This document shows positions 27,760-36,728 of a stretch of 64,000 nt of DNA, piece by piece. The position numbers were made by a program, and so were the translations under genes. The notes below the pieces were generated by a model. That model ran no database searches and was not told the origin of the DNA. It saw nothing but the letters and a program-made list of their open reading frames with translations. This stretch comes from Couchioplanes caeruleus (GTDB lineage: Bacteria > Actinomycetota > Actinomycetes > Mycobacteriales > Micromonosporaceae): assembly GCF_003751945.1 (NCBI RefSeq), contig NZ_RJKL01000001.1, forward strand, positions 4,154,001 through 4,218,000. The letters run 5' to 3'. The first letter of the stretch is position 1; the number at the start of each line of letters is the position of its first letter.

Positions 27760-29094
27760 TCACGGCCGCAACCAGACCGCCTCGTCGCGATGCGACTCCA
27801 GCGGCCCCGGGTAGTCCAGCCTCGCCCGCACCGTATCCGGCAGGCGCCAGGGTTGGTGCACGGCCTTGCCCGCGATCGAAGCCAACTCCGGTACGTAACG
27901 ACGAACGTACACGCCGTCATGGTCGAAGCGCTCGGCCTGCCGGATGGGATTGAAGCGCCGGTAGGGCTTCGTGTCGTTGCCGGTGCCGGCGACCCACTGC
28001 CAGTTACCCGAGTTGTTGGCGACGTCGCCGTCGTTGAGCCAGCGGAAGAACCACTTCAGGCCGTCGCGCCAGTCGAGGCCGAGATGCTTGGTCAGGAAAG
28101 AGGCGGTGATCAACCGGGCCCGGTTGTGCATCCAGCCCTCGGCCCGCAACTGCCGCATGCCGGCGTCCACCACGGGAACTCCGGTGAGCCCGTCCTGCCA
28201 GTGCGCGAGCGCGTCCGGGTCGCCTCGCCAGTCGGTGTCGCCGGCCTTGCGGTAGGCCTCCGTCGAGATCGTCGGGAAGGCGTGAGTGACCTGGTAGTAG
28301 AAGTCGCGCCAGCCGAGCTGGCGGACGAACGCCGCGGGTCCGGCACCGTCGACCTCCCGCGCCGCGTTCGCCACGGTCAACGGCGACAGACAACCGAAGC
28401 GAAGGTACGCGCTCAGCCGCGAGGTGCCATCGGCCGCCAGGTCGTCGTGCAGGTCGTCGTACGGCCCAAGCTGACGCAGCCAGGCCTTCAGCCGCCGCAG
28501 CCCTTCGGTCTCGCCGCCCGCCACCGCCTGGGGCGATTCTCCGCCGGGGAGTGCGGGCAGCCTGCCGGCGGCGAGGTCGTCCGGAAGCAGGATCCGGGCG
28601 GGCGTGGCCACCTCGTCCCGCCACTTCGCCGACTCCCAGGCGCGGTGGTACGGGGAGAAGACCTTGTAGTGCCCCTGGCCACCGGCCGGACGAACCTCGC
28701 CGGGCGGGACCACGGTGGTCCCGGGAAAGAGCCGCAGTGAGATGCGGTGCCGCTCGCATTCCCGTGCCAGCCGACCCTCGCGGCGCCGCGCGTAGCCGCT
28801 GACGTCCTGAGCGAGAGCGATGCCGTCCGCCTCCACCTCGCCGGCGAGCCGGACGGTCTCGGCCACCGGGTCGCCCTCGCGGACGACCAGGTCCGCGCCG
28901 CGCGCCCGCAGGCTCGCGCGAAGGTCGGCCAGGCACTGGTGCAGAAAACGGGAGCGGTTGGGCGAGAACGCTCGCAGGTGCGGGTCGAGGACGAAGAGCG
29001 GCACGACGCGTTCCGCGTTGGCACAGGCCGCGGCGAGCGCCGGATTGTCGTGCACCCGGAGGTCTCGGGTGAAGAGCACGATCACCGTACGCAT
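27760..29094 (-). CDS. phr: Deoxyribodipyrimidine photolyase
   Basis: 444 residues. N-terminal photolyase domain (VLFTRDLRVHDNPAL, FVLDPHL) and C-terminal FAD domain (TSRLSAYLRFGCLSP, RQLGWRDFYYQVTHAFP, AEGWMHNRARLITASFL, WWF-type region GLKWFFRWLNDGDVANNSGNWQWVAGTG). The conserved Trp/Asn pattern fits class I CPD photolyase, which repairs UV dimers using blue light. Start ATG 29094 is 1 bp after the crtB stop, so both are co-transcribed; this fits a light-induced regulon. Confidence 0.95.
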   Translation of the reverse strand: MRTVIVLFTRDLRVHDNPALAAACANAERVVPLFVLDPHLRAFSPNRSRFLHQCLADLRASLRARGADLVVREGDPVAETVRLAGEVEADGIALAQDVSGYARRREGRLARECERHRISLRLFPGTTVVPPGEVRPAGGQGHYKVFSPYHRAWESAKWRDEVATPARILLPDDLAAGRLPALPGGESPQAVAGGETEGLRRLKAWLRQLGPYDDLHDDLAADGTSRLSAYLRFGCLSPLTVANAAREVDGAGPAAFVRQLGWRDFYYQVTHAFPTISTEAYRKAGDTDWRGDPDALAHWQDGLTGVPVVDAGMRQLRAEGWMHNRARLITASFLTKHLGLDWRDGLKWFFRWLNDGDVANNSGNWQWVAGTGNDTKPYRRFNPIRQAERFDHDGVYVRRYVPELASIAGKAVHQPWRLPDTVRARLDYPGPLESHRDEAVWLRP

Positions 29095-29095
29095 G

Positions 29096-30001
29096 TCAGG
29101 AATGCACCAGAGCGGGCACCGGGCGGCCGGGCCGGGTCAGCAGGGACCGCATCGCCACCCCGGCCCGGCGGCGCCCGGCCACGGTGGCCCGGCGGCCGAA
29201 GACGTCGAAGCCGGCGGCCGCCACCTCGTCGAGGATGCCGGCGTAGAGCTGGAAGGCCGTCCTCATGCAGGCCTGTGAGCCGGGCAGCAGCAGCGGGATG
29301 CCGGGCGCGGCGGCGGCGTAGTGCTCGTCGGCGCGGGCCACCTCCGCCCTGATCAGCGCCTTGATGGCCGATGTCGAACGTCTTGCCGTCCGCGCCTGCC
29401 GCAGGTCGTCCCGGGTGACCCCGAATTCGGCCAGGTGAGCCTCCGGGAGGTAGACACGGCCGCGGTCGAGGTCCTCGCCGACGTCGCGGATGAAGTTGGT
29501 CAACTGGAAGGCGAGCCCGAGCTGGCGGGCCGGCTCGCGGGCGGCGGCCGGATCGCTCGACCCGAGGATCGGCAGCATCATCGTGCCGATGACCGCGGCC
29601 GAGCCCTCCATGTACGCGAGGAGGTCGTCGTAGGTGGCATAGGAGGTGACGGTCAAATCCATGGCCATGCTGCGGAGGAAGGCGTCGAAGTCGTCGATGC
29701 TCAGGTCGAAGACCGCGATCGTGTGCAGCACCGCCGGCAGCAGCGGGTCGTCGACCGGCTCGCCCCGCAGGCCGGCGACGAAGCCGTCCGACCACTCCCG
29801 CAGGCGGGCGGCACGCTCGGCCGGCGGCAGCTCCTCGGTGCGGTCGACGATCTCGTCGGCGTGGCGGGTGAAGCCGTAGAGAGCGTGCACATGCCGCCGC
29901 TTCCACGCCGGCAAGAGGCGGGTGGCGAGGAAATAGGTGCGGCCATGGCTCCGGTGCAGCTCACGGCAGCGTTCGTAGGCCGCCGCCAGATCGGTGTCCA
30001 C
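29096..30001 (-). CDS. crtB: Phytoene synthase
   Basis: 301 residues. Aspartate-rich motifs DEIVD (residues 49-53) and DVGED (about 173-177) bind the diphosphates; RTYFLATRLLPAWKR and QLTNFIRDVGED are family signatures. Joins two geranylgeranyl diphosphates to phytoene. Transcribed with phr and divergent from crtE across a short region with direct repeats. Confidence 0.94.
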   Translation of the reverse strand: MDTDLAAAYERCRELHRSHGRTYFLATRLLPAWKRRHVHALYGFTRHADEIVDRTEELPPAERAARLREWSDGFVAGLRGEPVDDPLLPAVLHTIAVFDLSIDDFDAFLRSMAMDLTVTSYATYDDLLAYMEGSAAVIGTMMLPILGSSDPAAAREPARQLGLAFQLTNFIRDVGEDLDRGRVYLPEAHLAEFGVTRDDLRQARTARRSTSAIKALIRAEVARADEHYAAAAPGIPLLLPGSQACMRTAFQLYAGILDEVAAAGFDVFGRRATVAGRRRAGVAMRSLLTRPGRPVPALVHS

Positions 30002-30017
30002 CGGACCTCCTGAAAGA

Positions 30018-30040
30018 GAATCGACGCAGGAATCGACGCA
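30018..30040. promoter_or_regulatory. Direct repeats in the crtB-crtE divergent promoter region
   Basis: GAATCGACGCA occurs twice (30018-30028 and 30030-30040), spaced 12 bp, in the 67-bp gap between the crtB and crtE starts. TAATCT at 30056-30061 is a possible -10 element placing transcription start at the crtE GTG (30069). Possible binding site for the MerR-type regulator at 33431. Confidence 0.45.
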
Positions 30041-30068
30041 ACACGCAGCTTACGGTAATCTCCTCGTC

Positions 30069-31253
30069 GTGGCCAACGACATGCTGGTGGGAAGCCTCCG
30101 CTGCGGGATTCCCAGTCAACCGAGCCCCTCGGACGCTCTGGTGACCGCGGTCGAGGGAACGCTGGCCGAGTTTCTGAGCAGTCAGATCGCCACCTTCGAC
30201 GCCGTCGACCCGGCGCTCGGCCGGTTCGCCCGCACCAGCCGCGACCTGGTGCTCGCGGGCGGCAAGCGGCTCCGGCCGACGTTCGCCCACTGGGGCTGGC
30301 GCGGTGTCATCGGCGGGCGCGAGCCGATCGACCCGGTGCTGCCGGCGCTGGCAGCACTCGAGCTCATGCACACGTTCGCGCTGGTGCACGACGACGTGAT
30401 GGACGGCTCCGACACCCGGCGCGGCCGCCCGACGGCACATCGCCTCTTCGCCGCTCAGCATCGTCACGGCGGCAGGCTCGGCGACCCGGACCACTTCGGT
30501 GCCACCTCGGCGATCCTGGTCGGCGACCTCTGCCTCGTCTGGGCCGATCAGCTTCTGGCCCAGGCCGCGCTCACCACGGCCACCCACTTTGCGGTGCGCG
30601 CTTGTTACGACCGCATGCGCGTGGAGGCGGTCGCGGGCCAATACCTCGACGTGCTGGGCGAAACAGAGCCGCAGGAGTGGTCACTCGACCGGGCGCTGGT
30701 CGTCGCCCGGCACAAGACCGCGAGCTACACGGTGCAGCGTCCCCTGCTCTTCGGGCTCGCGCTCGCCGGACCGGCGCGGCCGGGGACGACCGCGGTCAAC
30801 GACGCCTACCACGAGTACGGCCTCGCGATCGGCGAGGCGTTCCAGCTCCGCGACGACCTGCTCGGGGTCTACGGCGATCCTGCCGTGACCGGCAAGCCGG
30901 CCGGGGACGACCTGCGCACCGGCAAGCCGACCGTCCTGGTGATGCTGGCACGACAGCTCGCCACGCCCGCCCAGCGCGCCGCGCTGGCCCATACTCCCGC
31001 CGGAGCCGTCAACCCCGCCGACGGCTCCGGCGGGCCCGAACCCGCCTCGCCGGCGTCGCGCGCGGCGACGGACGAGCGGATCGCCCGGCAGGCGGAGATC
31101 ATCGCGGAGACCGGGGCCGTGACCCGGGTCGAGGCGATGATCCGGCGGCGGGTCGATCATGCCGTCACGGCCCTTCGCGACGCACCCGTCCACGACGACG
31201 CACGTGCCGCCCTGACCGAGCTGGCCACCACCGCCACCCACCGGCCAGCATGA
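30069..31253 (+). CDS. crtE: Geranylgeranyl diphosphate synthase (polyprenyl synthetase)
   Basis: 394 residues from GTG 30069, possibly leaderless; ATG 30081 is an alternative. Motifs: GGKRLRPTFAHWGW, first Asp-rich motif DDVMD (108-112), QYLDVLGE, KTASYTVQRPL and QLRDDLLGVYGD (second Asp-rich region). A Pro/Gly/Ala-rich insert at about residues 315-335 precedes the C-terminal helices. Makes the C20 substrate for crtB. Confidence 0.92.
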   Translation: MANDMLVGSLRCGIPSQPSPSDALVTAVEGTLAEFLSSQIATFDAVDPALGRFARTSRDLVLAGGKRLRPTFAHWGWRGVIGGREPIDPVLPALAALELMHTFALVHDDVMDGSDTRRGRPTAHRLFAAQHRHGGRLGDPDHFGATSAILVGDLCLVWADQLLAQAALTTATHFAVRACYDRMRVEAVAGQYLDVLGETEPQEWSLDRALVVARHKTASYTVQRPLLFGLALAGPARPGTTAVNDAYHEYGLAIGEAFQLRDDLLGVYGDPAVTGKPAGDDLRTGKPTVLVMLARQLATPAQRAALAHTPAGAVNPADGSGGPEPASPASRAATDERIARQAEIIAETGAVTRVEAMIRRRVDHAVTALRDAPVHDDARAALTELATTATHRPA

Positions 31254-31325
31254 TGGGATCGGGCCACGGACGACCGCCCGGAGCCGCTGAGCTCACTCCC
31301 CCTCGACCGTTTTGGAGCTGGTGAC

Positions 31326-32843
31326 GTGCGACGAGTGACAGGGCCGACCGATCGCGTCGTCGTCGTCGGGGCCGGGCTCGGCGGCTTGGCGTGCGCTCTT
31401 CATCTCGCCGGCGCGGGCCGGCAGGTGACGGTCGTCGAGCGGGAGCCGGTGCCGGGTGGGCGGGCGGGGCGGCTCTCGGTCGACGGGTACGAGTTCGACA
31501 CCGGACCCACCGTGCTGACCATGCCGGAGCTGATCGCCGAGCCGCTCGCCGCCGTCGGCGAGAAGCTGTCCGACTGGCTCGAGTTGACTCCCCTCGACCC
31601 GGCCTACCGGGCGCACTACCCGGACGGATCCACACTGGACGTGCTGACCGACACCGTGCGGATGACGGCGGAGATCTCCCGGGTGTGCGGGCCGAGGGAG
31701 GCCGACGGTTATCTCCGGTTCGTGGACTTCGCCCGCAAACTGTGGCGCCTCGAACGAGACAACTTCATCGACCGCAATCTCGACACACCGCTCGACCTGC
31801 TCAACCTCAGCCTCGTCAAGCTGCTCGGCATGGGCGGTTTCCGCCGGCTGCAGCCGAAGATCAACCAGTACTTCCGCGATCCCCGTACCCGGCGGATCTT
31901 CTCCTTCCAGGCCATGTACGCGGGCCTGGCGCCGCACGACGCGCTCGCGATCTACGCGGTGATCGCGTATCTCGACGCGGTCGCCGGGGTCTTCTTTCCC
32001 CGAGGCGGCATGCATGCCGTGCCGAAGGCGCTGGCCGGAGCCGCGGAGAAGCACGGCGTCGAGTTCCGCTACGCAACGACGGTCGCCCGGGTCGAGACTG
32101 CCGGCGGACGCGCGACGGGCGTAGTCACCGACTCGGGCGAGCGCATCGCCGCCGACGTCGTCGTCCTCAATCCCGATCTACCGGTAGCCTTCCGCGACCT
32201 GCTGCCGCCGTCCGCGCGGCCGCGCAAGCTGCGGTATTCCCCCTCGTGCGTGGTGCTCCACCTCGGCTCCGGCCGGGCCTACTCCCGGATCGCGCACCAC
32301 AACATCCACTTCGGGGCGGCGTGGAAGGGCACGTTCGACGAGGTCATCCGCCAGGGCCTGCTGATGAGCGACCCGTCGCTGCTCGTCACCAACCCCAGCC
32401 GCACGGACCCGGGCGTCGCCCCGCCGGGACGGCAGAGCTACTACGTGCTCGCTCCGGTGCCCCACCTCGACTCGGCGCCGCTCGCCTGGCGAAAAGGTCT
32501 CGACCGGCGCTACGCGGACGAGCTGCTCCGCGTACTGGAGCAGCGCGGATATGTCGGCTTCCGAGACGGCGTCGAGGTCGAGCGGATCATCACGCCGGCC
32601 GACTGGGCGGAGCAGGGCATGGCCGCCGGCACACCGTTCGCGTCCGCGCACACGTTCACGCAGACGGGCCCCTTCCGGCCCGGGAATCTGCATCCCTCCC
32701 TACCCAACGTGGTGTTCACGGGTTCCGGGACGCAGCCGGGTGTCGGCGTACCGATGGTGTTGATTTCCGGGAAGCTGGCGGCCTCGCGGATAACCGGCTC
32801 CACCCAGGGGCCCGAGCAGATGGTGGGAGGCCGGCATGAGTGA
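31326..32843 (+). CDS. crtI: Phytoene desaturase
   Basis: 505 residues, GTG 31326. FAD-binding VVVVGAGLGGLACALHLAGAG, then GRAGRLSVDGYEFDTGPTVL, and the C-terminal GTQPGVGVPMVLISGKLAA typical of bacterial CrtI. Converts phytoene to lycopene-type products. The last 8 bp overlap the idi start (ATGAGTGA), so the two are coupled. Confidence 0.94.
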   Translation: MRRVTGPTDRVVVVGAGLGGLACALHLAGAGRQVTVVEREPVPGGRAGRLSVDGYEFDTGPTVLTMPELIAEPLAAVGEKLSDWLELTPLDPAYRAHYPDGSTLDVLTDTVRMTAEISRVCGPREADGYLRFVDFARKLWRLERDNFIDRNLDTPLDLLNLSLVKLLGMGGFRRLQPKINQYFRDPRTRRIFSFQAMYAGLAPHDALAIYAVIAYLDAVAGVFFPRGGMHAVPKALAGAAEKHGVEFRYATTVARVETAGGRATGVVTDSGERIAADVVVLNPDLPVAFRDLLPPSARPRKLRYSPSCVVLHLGSGRAYSRIAHHNIHFGAAWKGTFDEVIRQGLLMSDPSLLVTNPSRTDPGVAPPGRQSYYVLAPVPHLDSAPLAWRKGLDRRYADELLRVLEQRGYVGFRDGVEVERIITPADWAEQGMAAGTPFASAHTFTQTGPFRPGNLHPSLPNVVFTGSGTQPGVGVPMVLISGKLAASRITGSTQGPEQMVGGRHE

Positions 32844-33441
32844 GCTGCGGGACGAGGAGATCGGCGGGACGCGGTCCCGCGAGGCCCATCTGGTCGAGCT
32901 GGTGGACCAGGACGGGTCGATCACCGGCGAGGCCACCGTGGACCGGGCCCACCGCGCCCCAGGGCTGCTGCACCGCGCCTTCTCGGTGTTCCTGCAGGAC
33001 GCCTCGGGCCGGGTGCTCCTGCAACAGCGGGCGGCCGCCAAGACCCGGTTTCCGCTGCGCTGGGCCAACACGTGCTGCGGGCATCCCGCGCCCGGCGAAC
33101 CGCTCGACGTCGCCGCCAAGCGCCGCCTCGCCGAGGAGGTGGGAGTCGAGGGCGTCGACCTGATCGAGGTGGGAGTGTATTCGTACTACGCGGAGGACCC
33201 CACCACCGGACGGGTCGAATACGAGTACGACCACGTCCTGCTCGGCCGGCTGGACGCCGACGCGCCTCTGCTGGCCGATCCCGACGAGGTAGCCGAGGTG
33301 CGGTGGGCGCCGCTCGACGAGCTGGAGCTCGCCCTAGAGCGCGAGCCCCGGGTGTACGCCCCCTGGCTGCCCGGCGTCACCGACCGGCTCCGGCGGCACC
33401 TGCATCCCGACGACCAGGCGGAGCGGTCGGGTGGCCGATGA
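32836..33441 (+). CDS. idi: Isopentenyl-diphosphate delta-isomerase (type I, Nudix)
   Basis: 201 residues. LLHRAFSVFLQD, the active-site Cys in NTCCGHP, the Nudix-like AAKRRLAEEVGV and EYEYDHVLLG are characteristic. It interconverts IPP and DMAPP and so feeds crtE. Overlaps crtI upstream and the regulator gene downstream (GTG 33431), forming a compact crtE-crtI-idi-regulator run. Confidence 0.93.
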   Translation: MSELRDEEIGGTRSREAHLVELVDQDGSITGEATVDRAHRAPGLLHRAFSVFLQDASGRVLLQQRAAAKTRFPLRWANTCCGHPAPGEPLDVAAKRRLAEEVGVEGVDLIEVGVYSYYAEDPTTGRVEYEYDHVLLGRLDADAPLLADPDEVAEVRWAPLDELELALEREPRVYAPWLPGVTDRLRRHLHPDDQAERSGGR

Positions 33442-34372
33442 GGCCCTGACGGCCGGGGCGGTGGCGCGCCGTCTGGGGGTCGCCGTCACGACGCTGCGCA
33501 CCTGGCACCAGCGGTACGGGCTGGGGCCGAGCCAGCACCTGCCCGGGCAGCACCGGCGATACACCGATGAGGACCTGGAGCGGCTGCAGGTCATGCGCCG
33601 GCTCACCGCCCAGGGCGTCGCACCGGCCGAGGCGGCGGCGTGGGCCCGGCGCGTGCCCATGCCCATCGACGTCGTCTGGCCCGAGGTGGGCGGCGGGCTC
33701 ACCGTCACGACCCGCGACGGCGGCGGGCACACCATCCGTACGGGAAGAGCCGGCCCCGCAGCCCGCGGCCTGGCCCGCGCCGCCATGCGTCTCGACGCGC
33801 CCGCCCTGCGGGAAATCCTCGAGACCGCGGTGGCCGGCCGCGGCGTCATCGGCGCGTGGCACGACGTGATCATGCCCGTCCTGATCGGCATCGGCGACCG
33901 CTACGCGGCCACCCGGCGTTTCATCGAGGTCGAGCACCTGCTCTCGCGCTCCATCACCGAGGTCCTGGGCTCCGTGGCCAGGCCACCCAGCAGCCAGGCC
34001 CCTCGGGTCATGCTCGCCGCGGCGGACGAGGAGCAGCACACGCTGCCGCTGGAGGCCCTCGCCGCGGCGCTGGCCGAGGCAGGCGTCCCGAGTCGACTGC
34101 TGGGTGCCCGGGTGCCACCGCAGGCACTGACGGACGCGGTCGCGCGCACGGGACCGGCGGCGGTGGTGTTGTGGTCGCAGCTTGCCGAGACGGGCGACCC
34201 CACGCAGTGGACGCGGCTGCTGTCGTCCGGCCACGGCCCCCTGCTGGCTGCCGCCGCCGGGCCGGGATGGCCCGCCGATCGACTGCCGGAGGGTGTCGTG
34301 CGCCTGGACAGCCTCGACCAAGCGGTCCGGCTGGTGGCGGCGGCCGCCCGCGGATGCCCCGCCCCCCGCTGA
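33431..34372 (+). CDS. MerR-family regulator, LitR/CarH-like
   Basis: 313 residues, GTG 33431 inside the idi end. N-terminal MerR HTH: AGAVARRLGVAVTTLRTW, HQRYGLGPSQHLPGQHRRYTDEDL. The C-terminal half follows the helical-bundle plus Rossmann layout of cobalamin-binding LitR/CarH (RRFIEVEHLLS and AAADEEQHTLPLEAL). The Trp of the usual W-x9-EH motif is absent and the E-x-H-x-x-G motif reads E-Q-H-T-L-P. LitR/CarH proteins use adenosylcobalamin as a light sensor to control carotenoid and photolyase genes; the neighbours fit that role, though B12 binding is doubtful. Confidence 0.85.
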   Translation: MADEALTAGAVARRLGVAVTTLRTWHQRYGLGPSQHLPGQHRRYTDEDLERLQVMRRLTAQGVAPAEAAAWARRVPMPIDVVWPEVGGGLTVTTRDGGGHTIRTGRAGPAARGLARAAMRLDAPALREILETAVAGRGVIGAWHDVIMPVLIGIGDRYAATRRFIEVEHLLSRSITEVLGSVARPPSSQAPRVMLAAADEEQHTLPLEALAAALAEAGVPSRLLGARVPPQALTDAVARTGPAAVVLWSQLAETGDPTQWTRLLSSGHGPLLAAAAGPGWPADRLPEGVVRLDSLDQAVRLVAAAARGCPAPR

Positions 34373-34520
34373 CGGTCTGCCCTGGTCAGAGGGTTCGGCG
34401 CGGCGAAGGGGATACCGGTTTGGATGATGGGCGGCCCATCACGTATGCTTTCCAAGCCTCAAGCGGGGCCGGTTGGGGCCCACACCGCAGGAATTGTGAA
34501 TGTGCAATGATGGCGGAGTT

Positions 34521-34593
34521 GCCCTCATCGTCTAGTGGCCTAGGACGCCGCCCTTTCAAGGCGGTAGCACGGGTTCGAATCCCGTTGGGGGTA
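34521..34593 (+). tRNA. tRNA-Glu (TTC)
   Basis: 73 nt, no encoded CCA. Anticodon stem-loop CCGCC-CTTTCAA-GGCGG gives anticodon TTC. T arm GGGTTCGAATCCC. An inverted repeat CCTGAC-TTAG-GTCAGG at 34598-34613 follows the gene. Confidence 0.95.
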
Positions 34594-34649
34594 CGGACCT
34601 GACTTAGGTCAGGGCAAGCGCAAGTGGTAAGAATGAGCAGCATCAGCAA

Positions 34650-34726
34650 GGTCCTGTGGAGCAGTTGGAGTGCTCGCCGCCCTGTCAAGGCGGAGGTCGC
34701 GGGTTCAAGTCCCGTCAGGACCGCCA
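34650..34726 (+). tRNA. tRNA-Asp (GTC)
   Basis: 77 nt with encoded CCA. Acceptor GGTCCTG pairs with CAGGACC; anticodon loop CTGTCAA gives GTC; T arm CGGGTTCAAGTCCCG. Confidence 0.95.
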
Positions 34727-34758
34727 GTGCCCAGCCGCGCGGATTTCTCGCACGGCAC

Positions 34759-34835
34759 GGCCAGGTAGCTCAGTTGGTACGAGCGTCCGACTGAAAATCG
34801 GAAGGTCGGCGGTTCGACCCCGCCCCTGGCCACCA
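34759..34835 (+). tRNA. tRNA-Phe (GAA), integration target
   Basis: 77 nt with CCA. Acceptor GGCCAGG/CCTGGCC, anticodon loop CTGAAAA gives GAA, T arm GGCGGTTCGACCCCGCC. Its 3' part, from the anticodon loop onward, is the left copy of the attachment repeat, so the gene stays intact after integration. Confidence 0.95.
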
Positions 34836-34857
34836 AGCCTCTCGCCGGGCTTTGAGC
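34791..34857 (+). repeat. attL: left attachment repeat
   Basis: 67 bp identical to 57621-57687; it starts at the tRNA-Phe anticodon loop and extends 22 bp past the CCA. After 3 bp with 2 differences a further 37 bp (34861-34897) also match the right side. Confidence 0.9.
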
Positions 34858-34938
34858 ACCGCCCACCTGCGGAAACGTATGGTGGGCGTTCTGCTGTTGG
34901 CGCCGACTCGCCCACCGCGCCCGCCTTCCGATCGTGCG

Positions 34939-34959
34939 GATTGCTCACAGATTGCTCAC
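34939..34959. promoter_or_regulatory. Possible integrase arm-binding repeats, left end
   Basis: GATTGCTCACA followed by GATTGCTCAC, two direct copies about 82 bp from the core repeat, overlapping the integrase stop. A matching pair lies near the right end (57480-57500). Confidence 0.5.
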
Positions 34960-36267
34960 GGCAGCTCGGCGAGCGGGCCGGTGATGCGTCAGAAGCTTGG
35001 CCGCTGCTTCCACTTGCGCGGCCGTCTGGGAGCGCATCAAGTGGGCATAGACCCGCCGGGTGACTTCCGGCGAGGAGTGCCCGAGGATCATCTGCACGAT
35101 CTCGATCGGTACACCGCCGGCCAGCATCAGGGAGCACGCGCCGTGCCGGGTGTCGTGCAGAGGGCACGGCGGCAGGCCGCAGTTCGCTACGTGCTGGCGG
35201 AACTCGACCGTCACGCGGTCCGGTCGTAGCGGCGTTCCATCCGCCCGGCAGAAGACCAGGCCATGGTCTTGGTAGTCGACCCCGAAGAACTCTCGCTCCT
35301 GCGCCTGGGCCCCTCGATGCCGGGAGAGGGCTTCCTGAGCAGGAGCGGCGAGCGGCACCCAACGGCGCCCCTTGCGCGACTTGGGTGCCTTGAACAGACG
35401 GCCCACGTGGATCTCACTACACACCGGGCAGGTGGCCTGCTCAGGCGTCACCTGCTTACGAGTGACGGAGACGATCGTCTGGCGCACCCTAAGGCCGGCG
35501 CCGTTCGCGTCGATGTCTGACCACCGCAGCCCGCACAACTCAGCCCGGCGCAGGCCAGCGTACGCAGCGAGTTCATAGAGCGCCGAAAGCCGATCATCGA
35601 ACACATGTTCCAGAAACCGGGCCGTCTCCTCGGGCTGCCATACCTCAGGTTCGTCATCCTCATCGATCGTGTCCGCCACCGGAATCGAGTCCATTCGCCC
35701 GACTGCGGGGTTGACCGCGATCAGTCCGCGGCGATTCGCTGCCGAGAGCGCAGCGCGGATGGTACGCCGGTACCCGTCGATGGTGGCCGGCGTTCGCTGC
35801 TCAATCCGCCGACCAACGTTGCCGGTAGGGCGCTCCCCCTCGATCGGCAGCGCCAGGTCGGCAAGCACCTGCTCGATATGGCTGCGTCGAAGATCGCGCA
35901 GCAGCACGTGACCTAGATGCGGCTTCCATGCGTCGCGGATATGCCCTCGGTAGTTCTTGATGGTGTTGGGCGACTTCTTGGCCGCAATCAGGCTCTCCAC
36001 CCACTGATCGAGCCACTTGCCCAGCGTCATCCGACGGTCGTCGGTCCACGTCCCGGCGTTGAGCTTGCCCAACTCTTCCGTGAGTGCGTCCTCCGCCTCG
36101 GTCTTGGTTTTGTAGCCGCCCCGGGTGGTCTGTCGACGTTTGCCGGTAGCGGGATCGGTCCCGGCATCGACTGTGTACGACCACGAGCCGTGGGGCTTGC
36201 GGCAGTTCTTGATGCGTTTGCCGTTGTCGTCGCGGCACTGGCAGCGCTTGAAGACGGAGCCTCGCAA
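34945..36267 (-). CDS. int: Tyrosine recombinase integrase of the AICE
   Basis: 440 residues. An N-terminal arm-binding region with a Cys-rich start (KRCQCRDDNGKRIKNC), a SAM-like core-binding domain (LGKWLDQWVESLIAAKKSPNTIKNY) and the catalytic domain: Arg in AGLRRAEL (about 240), HDTRHG (about 371), LGHSS (about 398) and Tyr in VYAHLM (about 405). The start is a TTG at 36267 placed 6 bp after GAGGGGAT; an ATG 24 bp upstream is out of frame. It ends about 110 bp from tRNA-Phe. Mediates site-specific integration into the tRNA. Confidence 0.93.
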   Translation of the reverse strand: MRGSVFKRCQCRDDNGKRIKNCRKPHGSWSYTVDAGTDPATGKRRQTTRGGYKTKTEAEDALTEELGKLNAGTWTDDRRMTLGKWLDQWVESLIAAKKSPNTIKNYRGHIRDAWKPHLGHVLLRDLRRSHIEQVLADLALPIEGERPTGNVGRRIEQRTPATIDGYRRTIRAALSAANRRGLIAVNPAVGRMDSIPVADTIDEDDEPEVWQPEETARFLEHVFDDRLSALYELAAYAGLRRAELCGLRWSDIDANGAGLRVRQTIVSVTRKQVTPEQATCPVCSEIHVGRLFKAPKSRKGRRWVPLAAPAQEALSRHRGAQAQEREFFGVDYQDHGLVFCRADGTPLRPDRVTVEFRQHVANCGLPPCPLHDTRHGACSLMLAGGVPIEIVQMILGHSSPEVTRRVYAHLMRSQTAAQVEAAAKLLTHHRPARRAAVSNL

Positions 36268-36338
36268 GCGGATCCCCTCTCATGGCGATGATGGGGCCGC
36301 TGGCACATACCGGCGGCCAAGGGTCTGCGGCTGGATGG

Positions 36339-36608
36339 TCATGCGGCGAGCTGGGTCCCGGCCGGGTCATCGTCCTGGGCGTCGAGCCACGCATGGAATC
36401 GGGTCACCGGCACGATCCAACGGCCGCGGATGCGCTTGGCGGGGATCTCCCCTGCCCTGATGGCCTGGTAGGTGCCGCCGAGGCTGAGGCGAAGCAGTTT
36501 GGCTACTTCCTTCACGGTGTACGTCGCCGCGGGGCGCGGCTGTGGGGTCAACCATTCGGTTCGGCTGTCGGGTTCGTTACTGGTCAGCGGGAAGACGGTG
36601 GTCGTCAC
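36339..36608 (-). CDS. xis: Excisionase, HTH DNA-binding protein
   Basis: 89 residues from GTG 36608, preceded by AAGGAGAA. The C-terminal half is an excisionase-type winged HTH: YTVKEVAKLLRLSLGGTYQAI, RAGEIPAKRIRGRWIVP, followed by FHAWLD. Same direction as and 71 bp upstream of the integrase, the usual xis-int layout. Confidence 0.88.
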   Translation of the reverse strand: MTTTVFPLTSNEPDSRTEWLTPQPRPAATYTVKEVAKLLRLSLGGTYQAIRAGEIPAKRIRGRWIVPVTRFHAWLDAQDDDPAGTQLAA

Positions 36609-36728
36609 GCGGTTCTCCTTGTGCTGGGAATGGCCCACTGAAAGCACCTGAGGACACGCCGACGTCCCCGCGTGGCTCTCAAGGCGGCGGCGTGCACGGG
36701 CTTTCGAATCGGGGTGGGTTAGCTAAAA

